A program made the translations under genes and the position numbers. 48,351 nt of DNA. It comes from Vibrio sp. LaRot3 (lineage in GTDB: Bacteria > Pseudomonadota > Gammaproteobacteria > Enterobacterales > Vibrionaceae). The first letter of the stretch is position 1; each line of letters opens with the position of its first letter. The notes under the pieces are model-generated. The model was not told the origin of the DNA. It made no database searches and was given only the letters and a program-made list of their open reading frames with translations. The stretch covers positions 1 to 48,351 of the forward strand of contig NZ_JAPPTI010000018.1 in NCBI RefSeq assembly GCF_027587025.1, read 5' to 3'. Below, in pieces: positions 7,980 through 17,302 of this stretch.

Positions 7980-8951
7980 TTACTTCGCGCCTTTCGCATC
8001 ATTCATGTATTGGAAGAACTCACTGTTCGGGTCCAGTACTAGAATATCACTCTTCTCGCTAAACGATTTCTCGTACGCTTTTAGTGAACGAAGAAAACTA
8101 AAGAATTCAGGGTCTTTACTGTAAGCATCAGAGTAAATCTTCGCAGCTTGAGCGTCAGCTTCACCACGTGTCACACGAGCCGTTCTGTCTGCTTCAGCTA
8201 GAATTTTTGCCACTTCAAGCTCAGCTTGAGCACGGATAACTTCCGCTTTCTCACGACCTTGCGAACGGTGCTTACGAGCCACTGATTCACGCTCGGCGCG
8301 CATACGTTTGTAGATAGAGTCGCTGATGTTATCTGGCAGGTTGATTTTCTTCATACGGAAATCAACAATTTCAACGCCCAAGTCAGTCATCGCACTTTCA
8401 CGGGTACCCAAAAGCACATTTTCCATGATCTTGTCACGTTCACCATCAATCTCTAATGCTTCTTTTGCCGCTTCAGTGGTTACTTCTTCACTGTCAGCAC
8501 TATCTGGTAGTACGTCATCATTACGCGGGCCTGAAACAATCTGCTTAATCTCACGAGAACCGATTTCAGAACGAAGTACGTTGGTAACCTTTCGCTCTAA
8601 AAGGTTCTCAGCATTGAGTGCATTACCCCCTCCTGTAGCTAAGTAGTAACGCCCAAAGTCTTTGATCTTCCACTTCACGTACGAATCGATGATTACGTCT
8701 TTTTTCTCAGACGTTACAAAACGGTCTGAACGACCATCCATCGTCTGAATACGCGCATCAAGCGTTTTTACGTTATCGAAAAATGGCATCTTAAAATGCA
8801 ATCCTGGCTCGTAGATACGAGATACACCATTGTCGTCAAGTACTCGACCAAAACGGATAACAAACCCGCGCTCGCCTTCAGGAATCACAAATAGTGACAT
8901 CAGCATAACTACAAGAGCAACCACCAATACAGGGATCGTTAACTTACGCAT
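7980..8951 (-). CDS. hflC: HflC, FtsH protease modulator (SPFH/band 7)
   Basis: Inner-membrane SPFH protein that with HflK forms a cage around the FtsH protease. The 323 residues start with one membrane anchor (LTIPVLVVALVVMLMSLFVI), followed by the band-7 domain (GERGFVIRFGRVL, GLHFKMPFFDNV) and a long charged helix (ERESVARKHRSQGREKAEVIRAQAE). It starts 2 nt after hflK ends, consistent with stoichiometric expression. Confidence 0.96.
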   Translation of the reverse strand: MRKLTIPVLVVALVVMLMSLFVIPEGERGFVIRFGRVLDDNGVSRIYEPGLHFKMPFFDNVKTLDARIQTMDGRSDRFVTSEKKDVIIDSYVKWKIKDFGRYYLATGGGNALNAENLLERKVTNVLRSEIGSREIKQIVSGPRNDDVLPDSADSEEVTTEAAKEALEIDGERDKIMENVLLGTRESAMTDLGVEIVDFRMKKINLPDNISDSIYKRMRAERESVARKHRSQGREKAEVIRAQAELEVAKILAEADRTARVTRGEADAQAAKIYSDAYSKDPEFFSFLRSLKAYEKSFSEKSDILVLDPNSEFFQYMNDAKGAK

Positions 8952-8953
8952 TA

Positions 8954-10150
8954 TTAATATCTCCCTTGACGAGAACTGTCGCCACGACCTTGAGAGCTAC
9001 TAGATGTCTCTGGCTGTGTTTCCAGCTCAATTTGATCGTAAACTGAGGTCTGCTTAGTTTGATTTTGTTGAGGCTTAGAAGACGATGAGCCTTGGCCAGC
9101 CAACTTATCGATTGGCAAGTAAAGCAAGTTGCCACTTGATTCTGAATCAATCAGCACTTTCGACGTACTTGTGTACACTTTTTCCATCGTATCTAGATAC
9201 AGACGATTACGCGTAACCTCTGGCGCAGCTTGATATTCAGGTAATAGTTTCTCAAACTGTGCTACTTGACCTGTCGCACCATTTACAACACGTTCAGAGT
9301 AACCTTGAGCTTCTTTCTTTAAACGCTCTGCACGACCCGTTGCTTTAGGCAAAATATCATTGCTGTAAGCTTCAGCTTCACGCTCAAAACGCTCTTCATC
9401 CTCACGAGCTGCGATGGCATCATCAAATGCATCTTTAACTTGCTCTGGCGGACGTGCTGACTGGAAGTTCACATCAACAATCGCGATACCCATATCATAA
9501 GATTGAATAATCTCGTTAAGAGTATCCTCTGTACTTTGAGTAATCTGCTGACGACCACTGGTTAAGATGCTATCCATTAAAGAATCACCAATAACCGCAC
9601 GCAATGCCGAGTCTGTAGCTTGGCGTAAGCTATCATCCGCATTCGTTACTACAAACAAGTATTTGTACGGATCAGAAACCTTGTACTGAACGTCCATGCC
9701 AATAGTCACTACGTTTTCATCTTTAGTCAGCATTAGACCCGATGCTCGTAAAGAACGAATTGCTTGTACGTTAACTTTGGTGACTTCGTCGATGAAACGA
9801 GGACGCCAGTTCAGACCAGGATCAACCACGCGATCGTATTTACCTAGACGCTGAACAACACCACGCTCGGCTTCACCAACAGTGTAAAAACCAGCAAAGA
9901 ACCAGATCGCTACTGCAATAGCGGCGATTACACCAATACCTAGTGCACCACCACCGCTACCAATAGACGGCCCACTGCCACCTTTACCACCAAACTTTCC
10001 ACCCAGTTTCTGACTCAGTTTATTAAAGACTTCGTCTAAGTCTGGCGGTCCTTGTTCACGGCCACCTTTGTTACCACGATTATTGTTACCCCAAGGGTCA
10101 TTATCGCGGCCATTGTTGCCGTTGTTATTACCAGGCTCATTCCACGCCAT
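8954..10150 (-). CDS. hflK: HflK, FtsH protease modulator (SPFH/band 7)
   Basis: Partner of HflC in the complex that limits FtsH access to membrane substrates. The 398 residues have a Gly/Asn-rich cytoplasmic N terminus (repeated GNN/WGNN units, residues 7-33), one membrane segment (about 69-90), a band-7 domain (TVGEAERGVVQRLGKYDRVVDPGLNW) and a low-complexity Gln/Ser-rich tail. Directly upstream of hflC and 45 nt downstream of hflX. Confidence 0.96.
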   Translation of the reverse strand: MAWNEPGNNNGNNGRDNDPWGNNNRGNKGGREQGPPDLDEVFNKLSQKLGGKFGGKGGSGPSIGSGGGALGIGVIAAIAVAIWFFAGFYTVGEAERGVVQRLGKYDRVVDPGLNWRPRFIDEVTKVNVQAIRSLRASGLMLTKDENVVTIGMDVQYKVSDPYKYLFVVTNADDSLRQATDSALRAVIGDSLMDSILTSGRQQITQSTEDTLNEIIQSYDMGIAIVDVNFQSARPPEQVKDAFDDAIAAREDEERFEREAEAYSNDILPKATGRAERLKKEAQGYSERVVNGATGQVAQFEKLLPEYQAAPEVTRNRLYLDTMEKVYTSTSKVLIDSESSGNLLYLPIDKLAGQGSSSSKPQQNQTKQTSVYDQIELETQPETSSSSQGRGDSSRQGRY

Positions 10151-10195
10151 TAGAAAGCTCCATCATTTGATATGACGTTATACTGTAGCAGTCAT

Positions 10196-11485
10196 TTAAG
10201 TAACTATAAAGTCACGTAAAACTGCCCCTTCTCTTTTTTCAAGTCTAGACCAATCTACTTGTTGCATGCGGATATTAATCAACAAGTTTCCGTCTTGGTC
10301 ATATTCTTCTTGCTGAATACACTTCATTTGGAAGAATGTACTACGCAATCGCCCTTGATTTTGTGGCGGAATGCACAGTTGGTATTGAACCATCTGACTA
10401 GCTAGTCTTGCGGTTAATGCTTCAAACAGAAGCTCAATACCTTGGCCTTCCATTGCCGAAACCCAAACCGCGCGAGGAACACCTTCCTCATCCAGTTCAA
10501 TACGGGGCTTCTGACCTTCAAGATTATCAATCTTGTTCATGACAACTAGGCTCGGCACCTCGTGGGCATCGATCTCTTCTAGCACGTCCTGAACAGCTTG
10601 CATGTTCTCACGAAAACGCTCATCACTGGCATCGACAACATGTAACAAAATGTCAGCTTCTTGCGTCTCTTGTAACGTAGCTTTAAATGCCGCCACAAGA
10701 TCGTGAGGTAGATGTCGGATAAAACCTACGGTGTCGGCCAATATGGCCGGTCCAACATCGTCTAATTCAATTTTCCGCAAAGTTGGATCCAACGTTGCGA
10801 ATAGTTGATCGGCTGCGTACACCCCAGCTTCGGTAATGCGGTTAAACAGGGTAGATTTACCTGCGTTGGTATAACCCACTAACGAGATGGTTGGGATTTC
10901 TGCGCGATTTCTCGCTCGGCGACCTTGTTCACGCTGTTTTGCAACCTTGTCTAGTCGGCGCAGAATAGCTTTTATACGGTCACGCAATAAACGTCGGTCA
11001 GTTTCTAACTGAGTTTCACCTGGGCCACGTAAACCGATACCACCTTTTTGTCTTTCTAGGTGAGTCCAGCCACGAATAAGACGGGTAGAGATATGACGAA
11101 GCTGAGCAAGCTCAACTTGTAACTTACCTTCGTGGGTACGAGCACGTTGAGCAAAGATATCGAGGATCAAACCAGTACGATCTAATACGCGACATTTACA
11201 GAGTGCTTCGAGATTACGTTCTTGGGCAGGAGAGAGGGCGTGATTGAAAATCACAATATCAGCACTCGCCAATTGCACAGCTTGAGCAATTTCTTGTGCT
11301 TTACCCTCTCCGACATAGTATTTAGGGTGTGGTGACTGACGACTACCCGTTACAACTTGTAACGATGAGACACCAGCCGAAGACACCAGCATTTCAAACT
11401 CGCTGAGATCTTCCCACTCCCCTTCTTGCGTGAAGTTGATATGAACAAGTACGGCTCGCTCACCGGCTTCATAACGGTCAAACAA
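10196..11485 (-). CDS. hflX: Ribosome-rescue GTPase HflX
   Basis: Translational GTPase and RNA helicase-like factor that splits stalled 70S ribosomes under heat stress. The 429 residues contain the HflX N domain (GEGKAQEI, HALSPAQERNLE), a helical linker (GLRGPGETQLETDRR) and a G domain with GYTNAGKS (204-211), DTVGF (251-255) and NKID (317-320). It is 45 nt downstream of hfq, the usual arrangement, and can be co-transcribed with it. Confidence 0.97.
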   Translation of the reverse strand: MFDRYEAGERAVLVHINFTQEGEWEDLSEFEMLVSSAGVSSLQVVTGSRQSPHPKYYVGEGKAQEIAQAVQLASADIVIFNHALSPAQERNLEALCKCRVLDRTGLILDIFAQRARTHEGKLQVELAQLRHISTRLIRGWTHLERQKGGIGLRGPGETQLETDRRLLRDRIKAILRRLDKVAKQREQGRRARNRAEIPTISLVGYTNAGKSTLFNRITEAGVYAADQLFATLDPTLRKIELDDVGPAILADTVGFIRHLPHDLVAAFKATLQETQEADILLHVVDASDERFRENMQAVQDVLEEIDAHEVPSLVVMNKIDNLEGQKPRIELDEEGVPRAVWVSAMEGQGIELLFEALTARLASQMVQYQLCIPPQNQGRLRSTFFQMKCIQQEEYDQDGNLLINIRMQQVDWSRLEKREGAVLRDFIVT

Positions 11486-11529
11486 GCAATCAACTCCTTA
11501 ATGTAAAACTAATTGGTATCTTCAGAGAA

Positions 11530-11796
11530 TTACTCTTCTGATTTGTCTACCTGACGATCACCGCCTTGAGGACGGTCACCACTGTGGTGGCTCACTGGAC
11601 GTGCAGGTACAACAGTAGAAATCGCGTGCTTGTACACCATTTGGTTAACAGTGTTTTTCAGCAAGATAACGAATTGGTCGAACGACTCAATTTGACCTTG
11701 TAGTTTAATACCGTTAACTAGGTAAATTGATACTGGGATACGTTCACGACGTAATGCATTTAAGAATGGGTCTTGTAAAGACTGCCCCTTAGCCAT
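11530..11796 (-). CDS. hfq: RNA chaperone Hfq
   Basis: Hexameric Sm-like protein that pairs small RNAs with mRNAs; in Vibrio it is required for quorum-sensing Qrr RNAs and others. Sm1 lies in LNALRRERIPVSIYLVNGIKLQG and Sm2 in the YKHAISTVVP segment (YKH at the uridine-binding pocket). The C-terminal tail is acidic and short (88 residues against 102 in E. coli), typical of Vibrio. AAGGA precedes the ATG. The 186-nt gap to miaA probably contains a dedicated promoter that I could not assign. Confidence 0.98.
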   Translation of the reverse strand: MAKGQSLQDPFLNALRRERIPVSIYLVNGIKLQGQIESFDQFVILLKNTVNQMVYKHAISTVVPARPVSHHSGDRPQGGDRQVDKSEE

Positions 11797-11982
11797 TTTA
11801 TTTTCCTTATTTTGTAATTTTGTTTTAGTTATTTAGCTAGTGGTAAGCTGCAAATTTGGTGCGCCGTTGCATCTGAGCTAAACGAATAAAAAAACACCCC
11901 TGAGTTACTGTTATGAAGCCTAATGCAACAAAATTCAAGTAACAGATCCTTTACAGGGCACATTCACGCAAAAGCGATCACA

Positions 11983-12930
11983 TTATACACAGCTAGAAGC
12001 GTCCGATGCTATGGCATTTGAAACAGTTTCTAGTGATTGTTCAATGTTTTCACTATCTAACCAAGTTAAATTATCCCAGCTGCGTAACCAGGTAATTTGT
12101 CGCTTGGCCAATTGACGAGTCGCACACACTCCACGGAAAACCGCTTCATCTAACGTGCACTGACCGTCCAAATAGTCCCACATTTGTCGATATCCAACAC
12201 AGCGAATCGATGGAAGATCCGGGTGAAGATCATCACGCGCATATAGCGCCTTCATCTCATCTTCAAAGCCGGCATCGATCATTTTTTCAAACCTAAGTTC
12301 GATACGACGGTGGAGCTCAGCCCTTTCCTTGGGAGCTATTGCAAATTGTTTAACGTTAAACGGCAGGCTCTCACCCTTGGTTTTCGTTAACTCAGTAAGA
12401 GTTTTACCCGAAATTCGATAAACTTCCAACGCTCTAGATAACCTTTGTGGGTCATTAGGGTGGATACGCTGCGCAGAAACGGGATCTATCTCTCGTAATT
12501 GATCGTGCAGCACGTCCCAACCGAGAGTCAATGCTTCTTGTTCAATTTGTTGGCGAATCTCGGGGTTGGCCGCAGGAAGTGGCGATAAACCCTCTAATAA
12601 TGCTTTGTAATACAGCATTGTGCCGCCAACCAACAGCGGGATCTTACCCTGCGCCACGATGTCATTCATCTCTTTGAGCGCATCACGACGGAAGTCTGCT
12701 GCGGAGTAGGCTTGCGCAGGATCGAGGATATCGATCAATCGATGTGGTGCAAGAGCCTGCTCTTCGGCATCAGGTTTTGCCGTGCCAATATCCATCCCTT
12801 GATAAATCAAAGCTGAATCCACTGAAATGATCTCTACCGGATATTTCTGACGTAGGCGAATGGCTAATTCCGTTTTACCTGATGCGGTTGGCCCCATTAA
12901 GAATAGAGCTAAAGGTAATTCTGTTTTCAT
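11983..12930 (-). CDS. miaA: tRNA dimethylallyltransferase
   Basis: Adds the dimethylallyl group to A37 of tRNAs reading U-initial codons, the first step to ms2i6A. The 315 residues contain the P-loop GPTASGKT (13-20), the DSALIYQGMDIGTAKP substrate motif and the C-terminal RQLAKRQITWLR region. Its ATG overlaps the mutL stop by 4 nt, as in E. coli. Confidence 0.97.
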   Translation of the reverse strand: MKTELPLALFLMGPTASGKTELAIRLRQKYPVEIISVDSALIYQGMDIGTAKPDAEEQALAPHRLIDILDPAQAYSAADFRRDALKEMNDIVAQGKIPLLVGGTMLYYKALLEGLSPLPAANPEIRQQIEQEALTLGWDVLHDQLREIDPVSAQRIHPNDPQRLSRALEVYRISGKTLTELTKTKGESLPFNVKQFAIAPKERAELHRRIELRFEKMIDAGFEDEMKALYARDDLHPDLPSIRCVGYRQMWDYLDGQCTLDEAVFRGVCATRQLAKRQITWLRSWDNLTWLDSENIEQSLETVSNAIASDASSCV

Positions 12931-14912
12931 AGATTAAAAGCTGAAATCGTTGCAGTAAAATCGATTGGTCGAACAAATTTAGGATCGTTTAGCGGTAACT
13001 TGTCCTGCCACAGCTGCTCTATTTGAGCAACAATTTGAATGGCTTCCGACAAAGTGTAGTCGCTTTTTACGCTTGTCACTTGATTTGCCAACCATTGTGA
13101 CAACGCGTCGACTGGCAAGTTCTGCTCACTTTGCGATGCGCGAGCCGCGTAAGATAACAGATCTGGAATCAACTGTTGTAAGTTTTGTTGCCTTAATGGT
13201 TGAGGTACACCCATAACCATCAAAGATTGGTTATTTCGACTTTTAAACTCAATACCAAGCTGAGTGAACGTACTATTAAACCGCATGGCTGTATCGACTA
13301 ACTCAGACTCCAACTTTAAGGACAATGGAACCAACAGCGGTTGAGCTTTTAATGGTTCTTGGGCAGATGGAATAAGCTGCCCCAAGTTTTTTAACCATTC
13401 CGCTTGAGCCATAGAGACCAAGCGAGCACCTTGTTTATCGGCCATCATCACAAAACGCCCTGATGCCATGCAGATGGCTTTGCCCAGAGCTTCAATAGGC
13501 GGATGAATATTATTGGCTTGCTCAGTGGAAGGTTCTGCATCTAATGATGGTTCAAACTCAGGAGTCTGCATCAATTCTTTATACGCTGCGACCTCTTGCT
13601 TAGACGGTGCCGGCGCTGAATAACGCTCTCTACTTGACGCTTTGCTACCTTGTGATGTCGGGCGAGACTCGACCCAATCGCTGCGCTGAGCTGGCTCTCG
13701 TACCGATGGCGGTTGAGTAGGCTCTGCTTTTGTCTGAGATGGCAACGTATCAGCGACGTATTTACCGGGATATGCCGGCTCTCGCTCTACAGCTTGATAA
13801 ACTTGCTTGGTTACAGGTGAACTCTCTGATGAAGTTACATTTTGCGGCTCTAGGCTAACCGGCGCACTCGGCTCATGAAACGCCGATTGGTTTATCTCTG
13901 GCTTATCAATATGGCGGCTTTGCGCCAAAGCATCACTCAATGCTTGATAGATGAAGTCGTGCACGAGGCGAGCTTGATGAAAACGCACTTCATGTTTCGC
14001 TGGATGCACGTTAACGTCGACTTGATGTGGATCGATCTCAATAAACAATACGTAAGTGGCAAATTGATCTGGGCGTAAGCTAGTTTCATAACTTTGACGA
14101 ATCGCATGATTGATCAACTTATCACGCATCATTCGGCCATTGACGTAGCAGTACTGAAGATCACTTTGCTGGCGAGCACCTTCCGGCGTGGTGATCCAGC
14201 CATGAAGTTTTAACCCTTGATGCTCTAGCTCTATTTTCAGCATGTTACGTACAAACGCATTGCCGCACACTGCCGCGATACGCTTCTCTGCTTGAGCTTC
14301 AGTTTTCGATGCACGGTATTGTTTCACCATCTTACCGTTATGACGCAAGTTAATCGTCACGTCAAAGCGGCTCAGAGCAATGCGTTTTAATAGTTCGTCA
14401 ATATGGGCGAACTCAGTCTTCTCTGTTCGTAAAAACTTACGTCGTGCCGGTGTATTGAAGAATAGATCTAAAACCTCAACAGACGTACCTATTGGGTGGG
14501 CAGTCGGTTGAAGTTGAACCTGCATATCTCGACCTTCACTGTAAGCCGACCATGCTTGGTCTTGTGTCGCAGGGCGAGAGGTCATGGTTAAGCGTGAGAC
14601 TGAAGAGATACTCGCAAGCGCTTCCCCACGAAAACCTAAGCTCATAATGGCTTCAAGATCATCAAGGGTATGGATCTTAGACGTCGCATGACGACTTAGC
14701 GCAAGACCAAGCTCGTCTTTGATGATGCCTTTGCCATTATCACGAACACGGATTAGCTTGGCACCACCTTTTTCGATGTCGATATCGATACGAGTCGCAC
14801 CGGAGTCTAAGCTGTTTTCAACCAGCTCCTTCACGACCGATGCGGGCCTTTCCACTACCTCACCAGCCGCAATTTGGTTGGCAAGTCGAGCCGGTAAGAT
14901 TTTGATCGTCAT
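12927..14912 (-). CDS. mutL: DNA mismatch repair protein MutL
   Basis: GHKL ATPase linking MutS mismatch recognition to MutH nicking in Dam-directed repair. The N-terminal ATPase is intact (ENSLDSGAT, DNGKGI, GFRGEALASISSVS). A variable proline/serine/glutamate-rich linker of about 150 residues precedes the C-terminal dimerisation domain. No DQHA-type endonuclease motif is visible, as expected where MutH does the cutting. Length is 661 residues against 615 in E. coli, the excess being in the linker. Confidence 0.97.
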   Translation of the reverse strand: MTIKILPARLANQIAAGEVVERPASVVKELVENSLDSGATRIDIDIEKGGAKLIRVRDNGKGIIKDELGLALSRHATSKIHTLDDLEAIMSLGFRGEALASISSVSRLTMTSRPATQDQAWSAYSEGRDMQVQLQPTAHPIGTSVEVLDLFFNTPARRKFLRTEKTEFAHIDELLKRIALSRFDVTINLRHNGKMVKQYRASKTEAQAEKRIAAVCGNAFVRNMLKIELEHQGLKLHGWITTPEGARQQSDLQYCYVNGRMMRDKLINHAIRQSYETSLRPDQFATYVLFIEIDPHQVDVNVHPAKHEVRFHQARLVHDFIYQALSDALAQSRHIDKPEINQSAFHEPSAPVSLEPQNVTSSESSPVTKQVYQAVEREPAYPGKYVADTLPSQTKAEPTQPPSVREPAQRSDWVESRPTSQGSKASSRERYSAPAPSKQEVAAYKELMQTPEFEPSLDAEPSTEQANNIHPPIEALGKAICMASGRFVMMADKQGARLVSMAQAEWLKNLGQLIPSAQEPLKAQPLLVPLSLKLESELVDTAMRFNSTFTQLGIEFKSRNNQSLMVMGVPQPLRQQNLQQLIPDLLSYAARASQSEQNLPVDALSQWLANQVTSVKSDYTLSEAIQIVAQIEQLWQDKLPLNDPKFVRPIDFTATISAFNL

Positions 14913-14925
14913 TACTGTACGCTCA

Positions 14926-16644
14926 CTAACTGTGTGGAATGATCAATATCTGCCCAACGGCCAATTGATCCGATTTAAGGTTGTTCGCTTTACGCAGACT
15001 ACTCACGCTTACGCCGTATTTTTTAGCGATCTTACCTAAGAACTCACCACGTTGAACTTTATGCTTTCGCAGCGGTTGGTCTTTCAAACTCACGGTAATT
15101 TTTAGTTTTTGTCCTAGCTTCAATGTATCTGATTTAAGCTTATTCTCGCGCTTGATTGCCGCGACCGACACTTTATATTTGCTTGCAATCTTACCTAAGT
15201 ACTCACCTTTTTGAACCACATGAGTAATGGTCTTCGTTTCAACTGGATTTTTCACCACAGGTACTGAAACAGAGCCTTTCGCTCCCGGGATGGTAAGCAC
15301 TTGGCCAATTGCTAAGCTGGTGCTTTTAAGCTTGTTCGATTGCATTATGGCTTTGGTGCTCGTGCCGTATTTCTTCGCAATCAAAGATAGAGACTCACCT
15401 TTTGCTACCTTGTGTTTGATGGTTTTGCCACGGTTAGCAAACAGAGTGCCCTCTGGTGGATTAGCTTCGAAATATTGCACGATCGCCTTCGTCAGCGCTC
15501 TGGCAAGTTTGTCTTGGTGGCTGCGTTGGAACAGTAACCTTTCTTCTGTCGGGTTAGTAATAAAGCCAGTCTCAACCAATACTGAAGGAATATCAGGCGA
15601 CTTTAATACTGCCAAGCTCGCATTAACAGGCTCTTTCTTGTGTAAGTGAATACCGGCACGAGTCATCTCTCGCAGTATTTTAGTCGCAACTTTGTAGCCC
15701 TCTTTCTGTGAATGGCTAAATTGCAAATCAAGCAAGGTTTGGCTGACATTTTTGTCGTTAGTATTTTTAGACAATAAATCGCCCGCACCGCCCAATAGCT
15801 GCGATTGTTGCTCGTGGTTTTCTACCCAACGTGCGATTTCAGTGTTTGCACGGCGAGTGTTCAATACAAACACCGAACCACCGCGAGGCTTTGAGGTTCT
15901 AAATCCATCGGCGTGAATCGAAACCAAAAAGTGTGCTTTGTTTTTTCGCGCTATCTCAGAACGTTTATTGAGATTCACAAAATAATCACCACGACGAGTT
16001 AACACCGCTTTCATACCCGGCACGGCATTAATTTGGCTCGCGACTTTTTTCGATATCGCTAATGTCGCATGTTTCTCGTATTTTCTTGATGGACCGATTG
16101 AACCCGGATCTTCACCACCGTGTCCGGCATCAATCGCCACGACGATATCCGCAGTGCCATGCAGTTGAGAGGCATCTCGGCTTACTTGTGATGTACTTGA
16201 AGAACTAATAGGAGCCGTTGCTTTGGCTTTGCCATGGGCAATATCCACGACCAAGCGATGGCCATATTGACCACCAGGTGTTGGCGCCAACTTGAAGATT
16301 TGAACCGGTATTTTCTTTTTCAACTCAAACACCAAACGGTAAGTACTACTTTCTGGAGGTGAGCTTTTACGGACTTTCTTCAGTACTGGGCTATCTTTCA
16401 CCGTAACAGGAAGCTTGGTACTAAGAGTGGTCTTTTTTAAGTCCACGACCAAGCGATCTGGGCTAGAGAGGGTGAAGTAACTAAACTCCGCCTCATTTTT
16501 CAGATCGATAACAACTCGAGTTTCATCTGGCGAGGGCCAGACACGCAAGCCTTCTAACGCATTTGCCCACACAGAAGTTGGAAGAAGACAAAGAGCAAAT
16601 GCAAAAGAGACACAGACAGCGCGAAAAGATTTAAGAATCAACAT
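14926..16644 (-). CDS. amiB: N-acetylmuramoyl-L-alanine amidase AmiB with three LysM repeats
   Basis: Periplasmic zinc amidase that cleaves septal peptidoglycan for daughter-cell separation, activated by EnvC and NlpD. Counting from the ATG at 16644: signal peptide 1-27 (ending SVWA), AMIN domain about 30-130, amidase_3 domain with GHGGE (174-178), Glu190, His244 in SIHAD and catalytic Glu358 in VETGF. Three LysM modules follow from about residue 410. E. coli AmiB has one LysM. An in-frame ATG at 16671 would add nine residues but lacks a ribosome site; the chosen start overlaps tsaE by 7 nt. Either is possible. Confidence 0.95.
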   Translation of the reverse strand: MLILKSFRAVCVSFAFALCLLPTSVWANALEGLRVWPSPDETRVVIDLKNEAEFSYFTLSSPDRLVVDLKKTTLSTKLPVTVKDSPVLKKVRKSSPPESSTYRLVFELKKKIPVQIFKLAPTPGGQYGHRLVVDIAHGKAKATAPISSSSTSQVSRDASQLHGTADIVVAIDAGHGGEDPGSIGPSRKYEKHATLAISKKVASQINAVPGMKAVLTRRGDYFVNLNKRSEIARKNKAHFLVSIHADGFRTSKPRGGSVFVLNTRRANTEIARWVENHEQQSQLLGGAGDLLSKNTNDKNVSQTLLDLQFSHSQKEGYKVATKILREMTRAGIHLHKKEPVNASLAVLKSPDIPSVLVETGFITNPTEERLLFQRSHQDKLARALTKAIVQYFEANPPEGTLFANRGKTIKHKVAKGESLSLIAKKYGTSTKAIMQSNKLKSTSLAIGQVLTIPGAKGSVSVPVVKNPVETKTITHVVQKGEYLGKIASKYKVSVAAIKRENKLKSDTLKLGQKLKITVSLKDQPLRKHKVQRGEFLGKIAKKYGVSVSSLRKANNLKSDQLAVGQILIIPHS

Positions 16645-17102
16645 AGCTCCAACTGATCTAACAAACGACATCCATATTCATTATTGGCAGACAGGGAGAC
16701 AATTCGAGATTCGCCTTGGTAACGCAGTTCAATATCTAAATCAGCGCCCGGCAGCAAGCCTTCCCCTTTTTCTGGCCACTCAACTAAACAAATCGCATCT
16801 GGAGTGAAATAGTCGCGAATTCCCATAAATTCTAGTTCTTCAGGATCCGCTAAACGATACAAGTCAAAGTGATACACCTGCCATTGATCTAACTGGTAAG
16901 GTTCTACCAATGTGTAAGTTGGGCTTTTCACATTGCCTTGGTGGCCTAATGCACGCACAAAACCACGACTAAATGTCGTTTTGCCAGCTCCCAAATCGCC
17001 ATGCAAATAAATGGTGGTTTGTTGAGAACAAAGATTGGCTAGAGCCGTCCCTAGTTGAATCGTTGCTTGCTCATCTTTAAGGGCGAATTGTTTTGTGCTC
17101 AT
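16638..17102 (-). CDS. tsaE: tRNA t6A biosynthesis ATPase TsaE
   Basis: ATPase of the TsaBDE complex that makes threonylcarbamoyladenosine at A37 of ANN-reading tRNAs. The 154-residue protein has the P-loop GDLGAGKT (35-42), SPTYTLVEPY and HFDLYRL motifs. It is the first gene of the tsaE-amiB-mutL-miaA-hfq-hflX-hflK-hflC run. In E. coli the NAD(P)HX repair gene nnr lies between queG and tsaE; here that gene is absent and tsaE is divergent from queG. Confidence 0.97.
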   Translation of the reverse strand: MSTKQFALKDEQATIQLGTALANLCSQQTTIYLHGDLGAGKTTFSRGFVRALGHQGNVKSPTYTLVEPYQLDQWQVYHFDLYRLADPEELEFMGIRDYFTPDAICLVEWPEKGEGLLPGADLDIELRYQGESRIVSLSANNEYGCRLLDQLELC

Positions 17103-17302
17103 GAATAAATTTCTCGATAAATGACTATATAAAAATCAAAAGAACAGGAATAGTAAACTGGGTTGGAATTGAGAGACAAGATCTCTTGTGCAAGTAAAAG
17201 GAAAATAATCGTAAATAACGCCACTTTTTTGCGAATTTCGTTGCTAGATTCAAACTATAAGATCTTGTAAGATCCTGCCCCCTTTCATTGAGTGTCGCTA
17301 GC

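Noticed and set aside
16644..16671. Longer AmiB N terminus from the ATG at 16671
   Set aside because: No ribosome binding site and it adds residues before an already complete signal peptide; kept only as an alternative.
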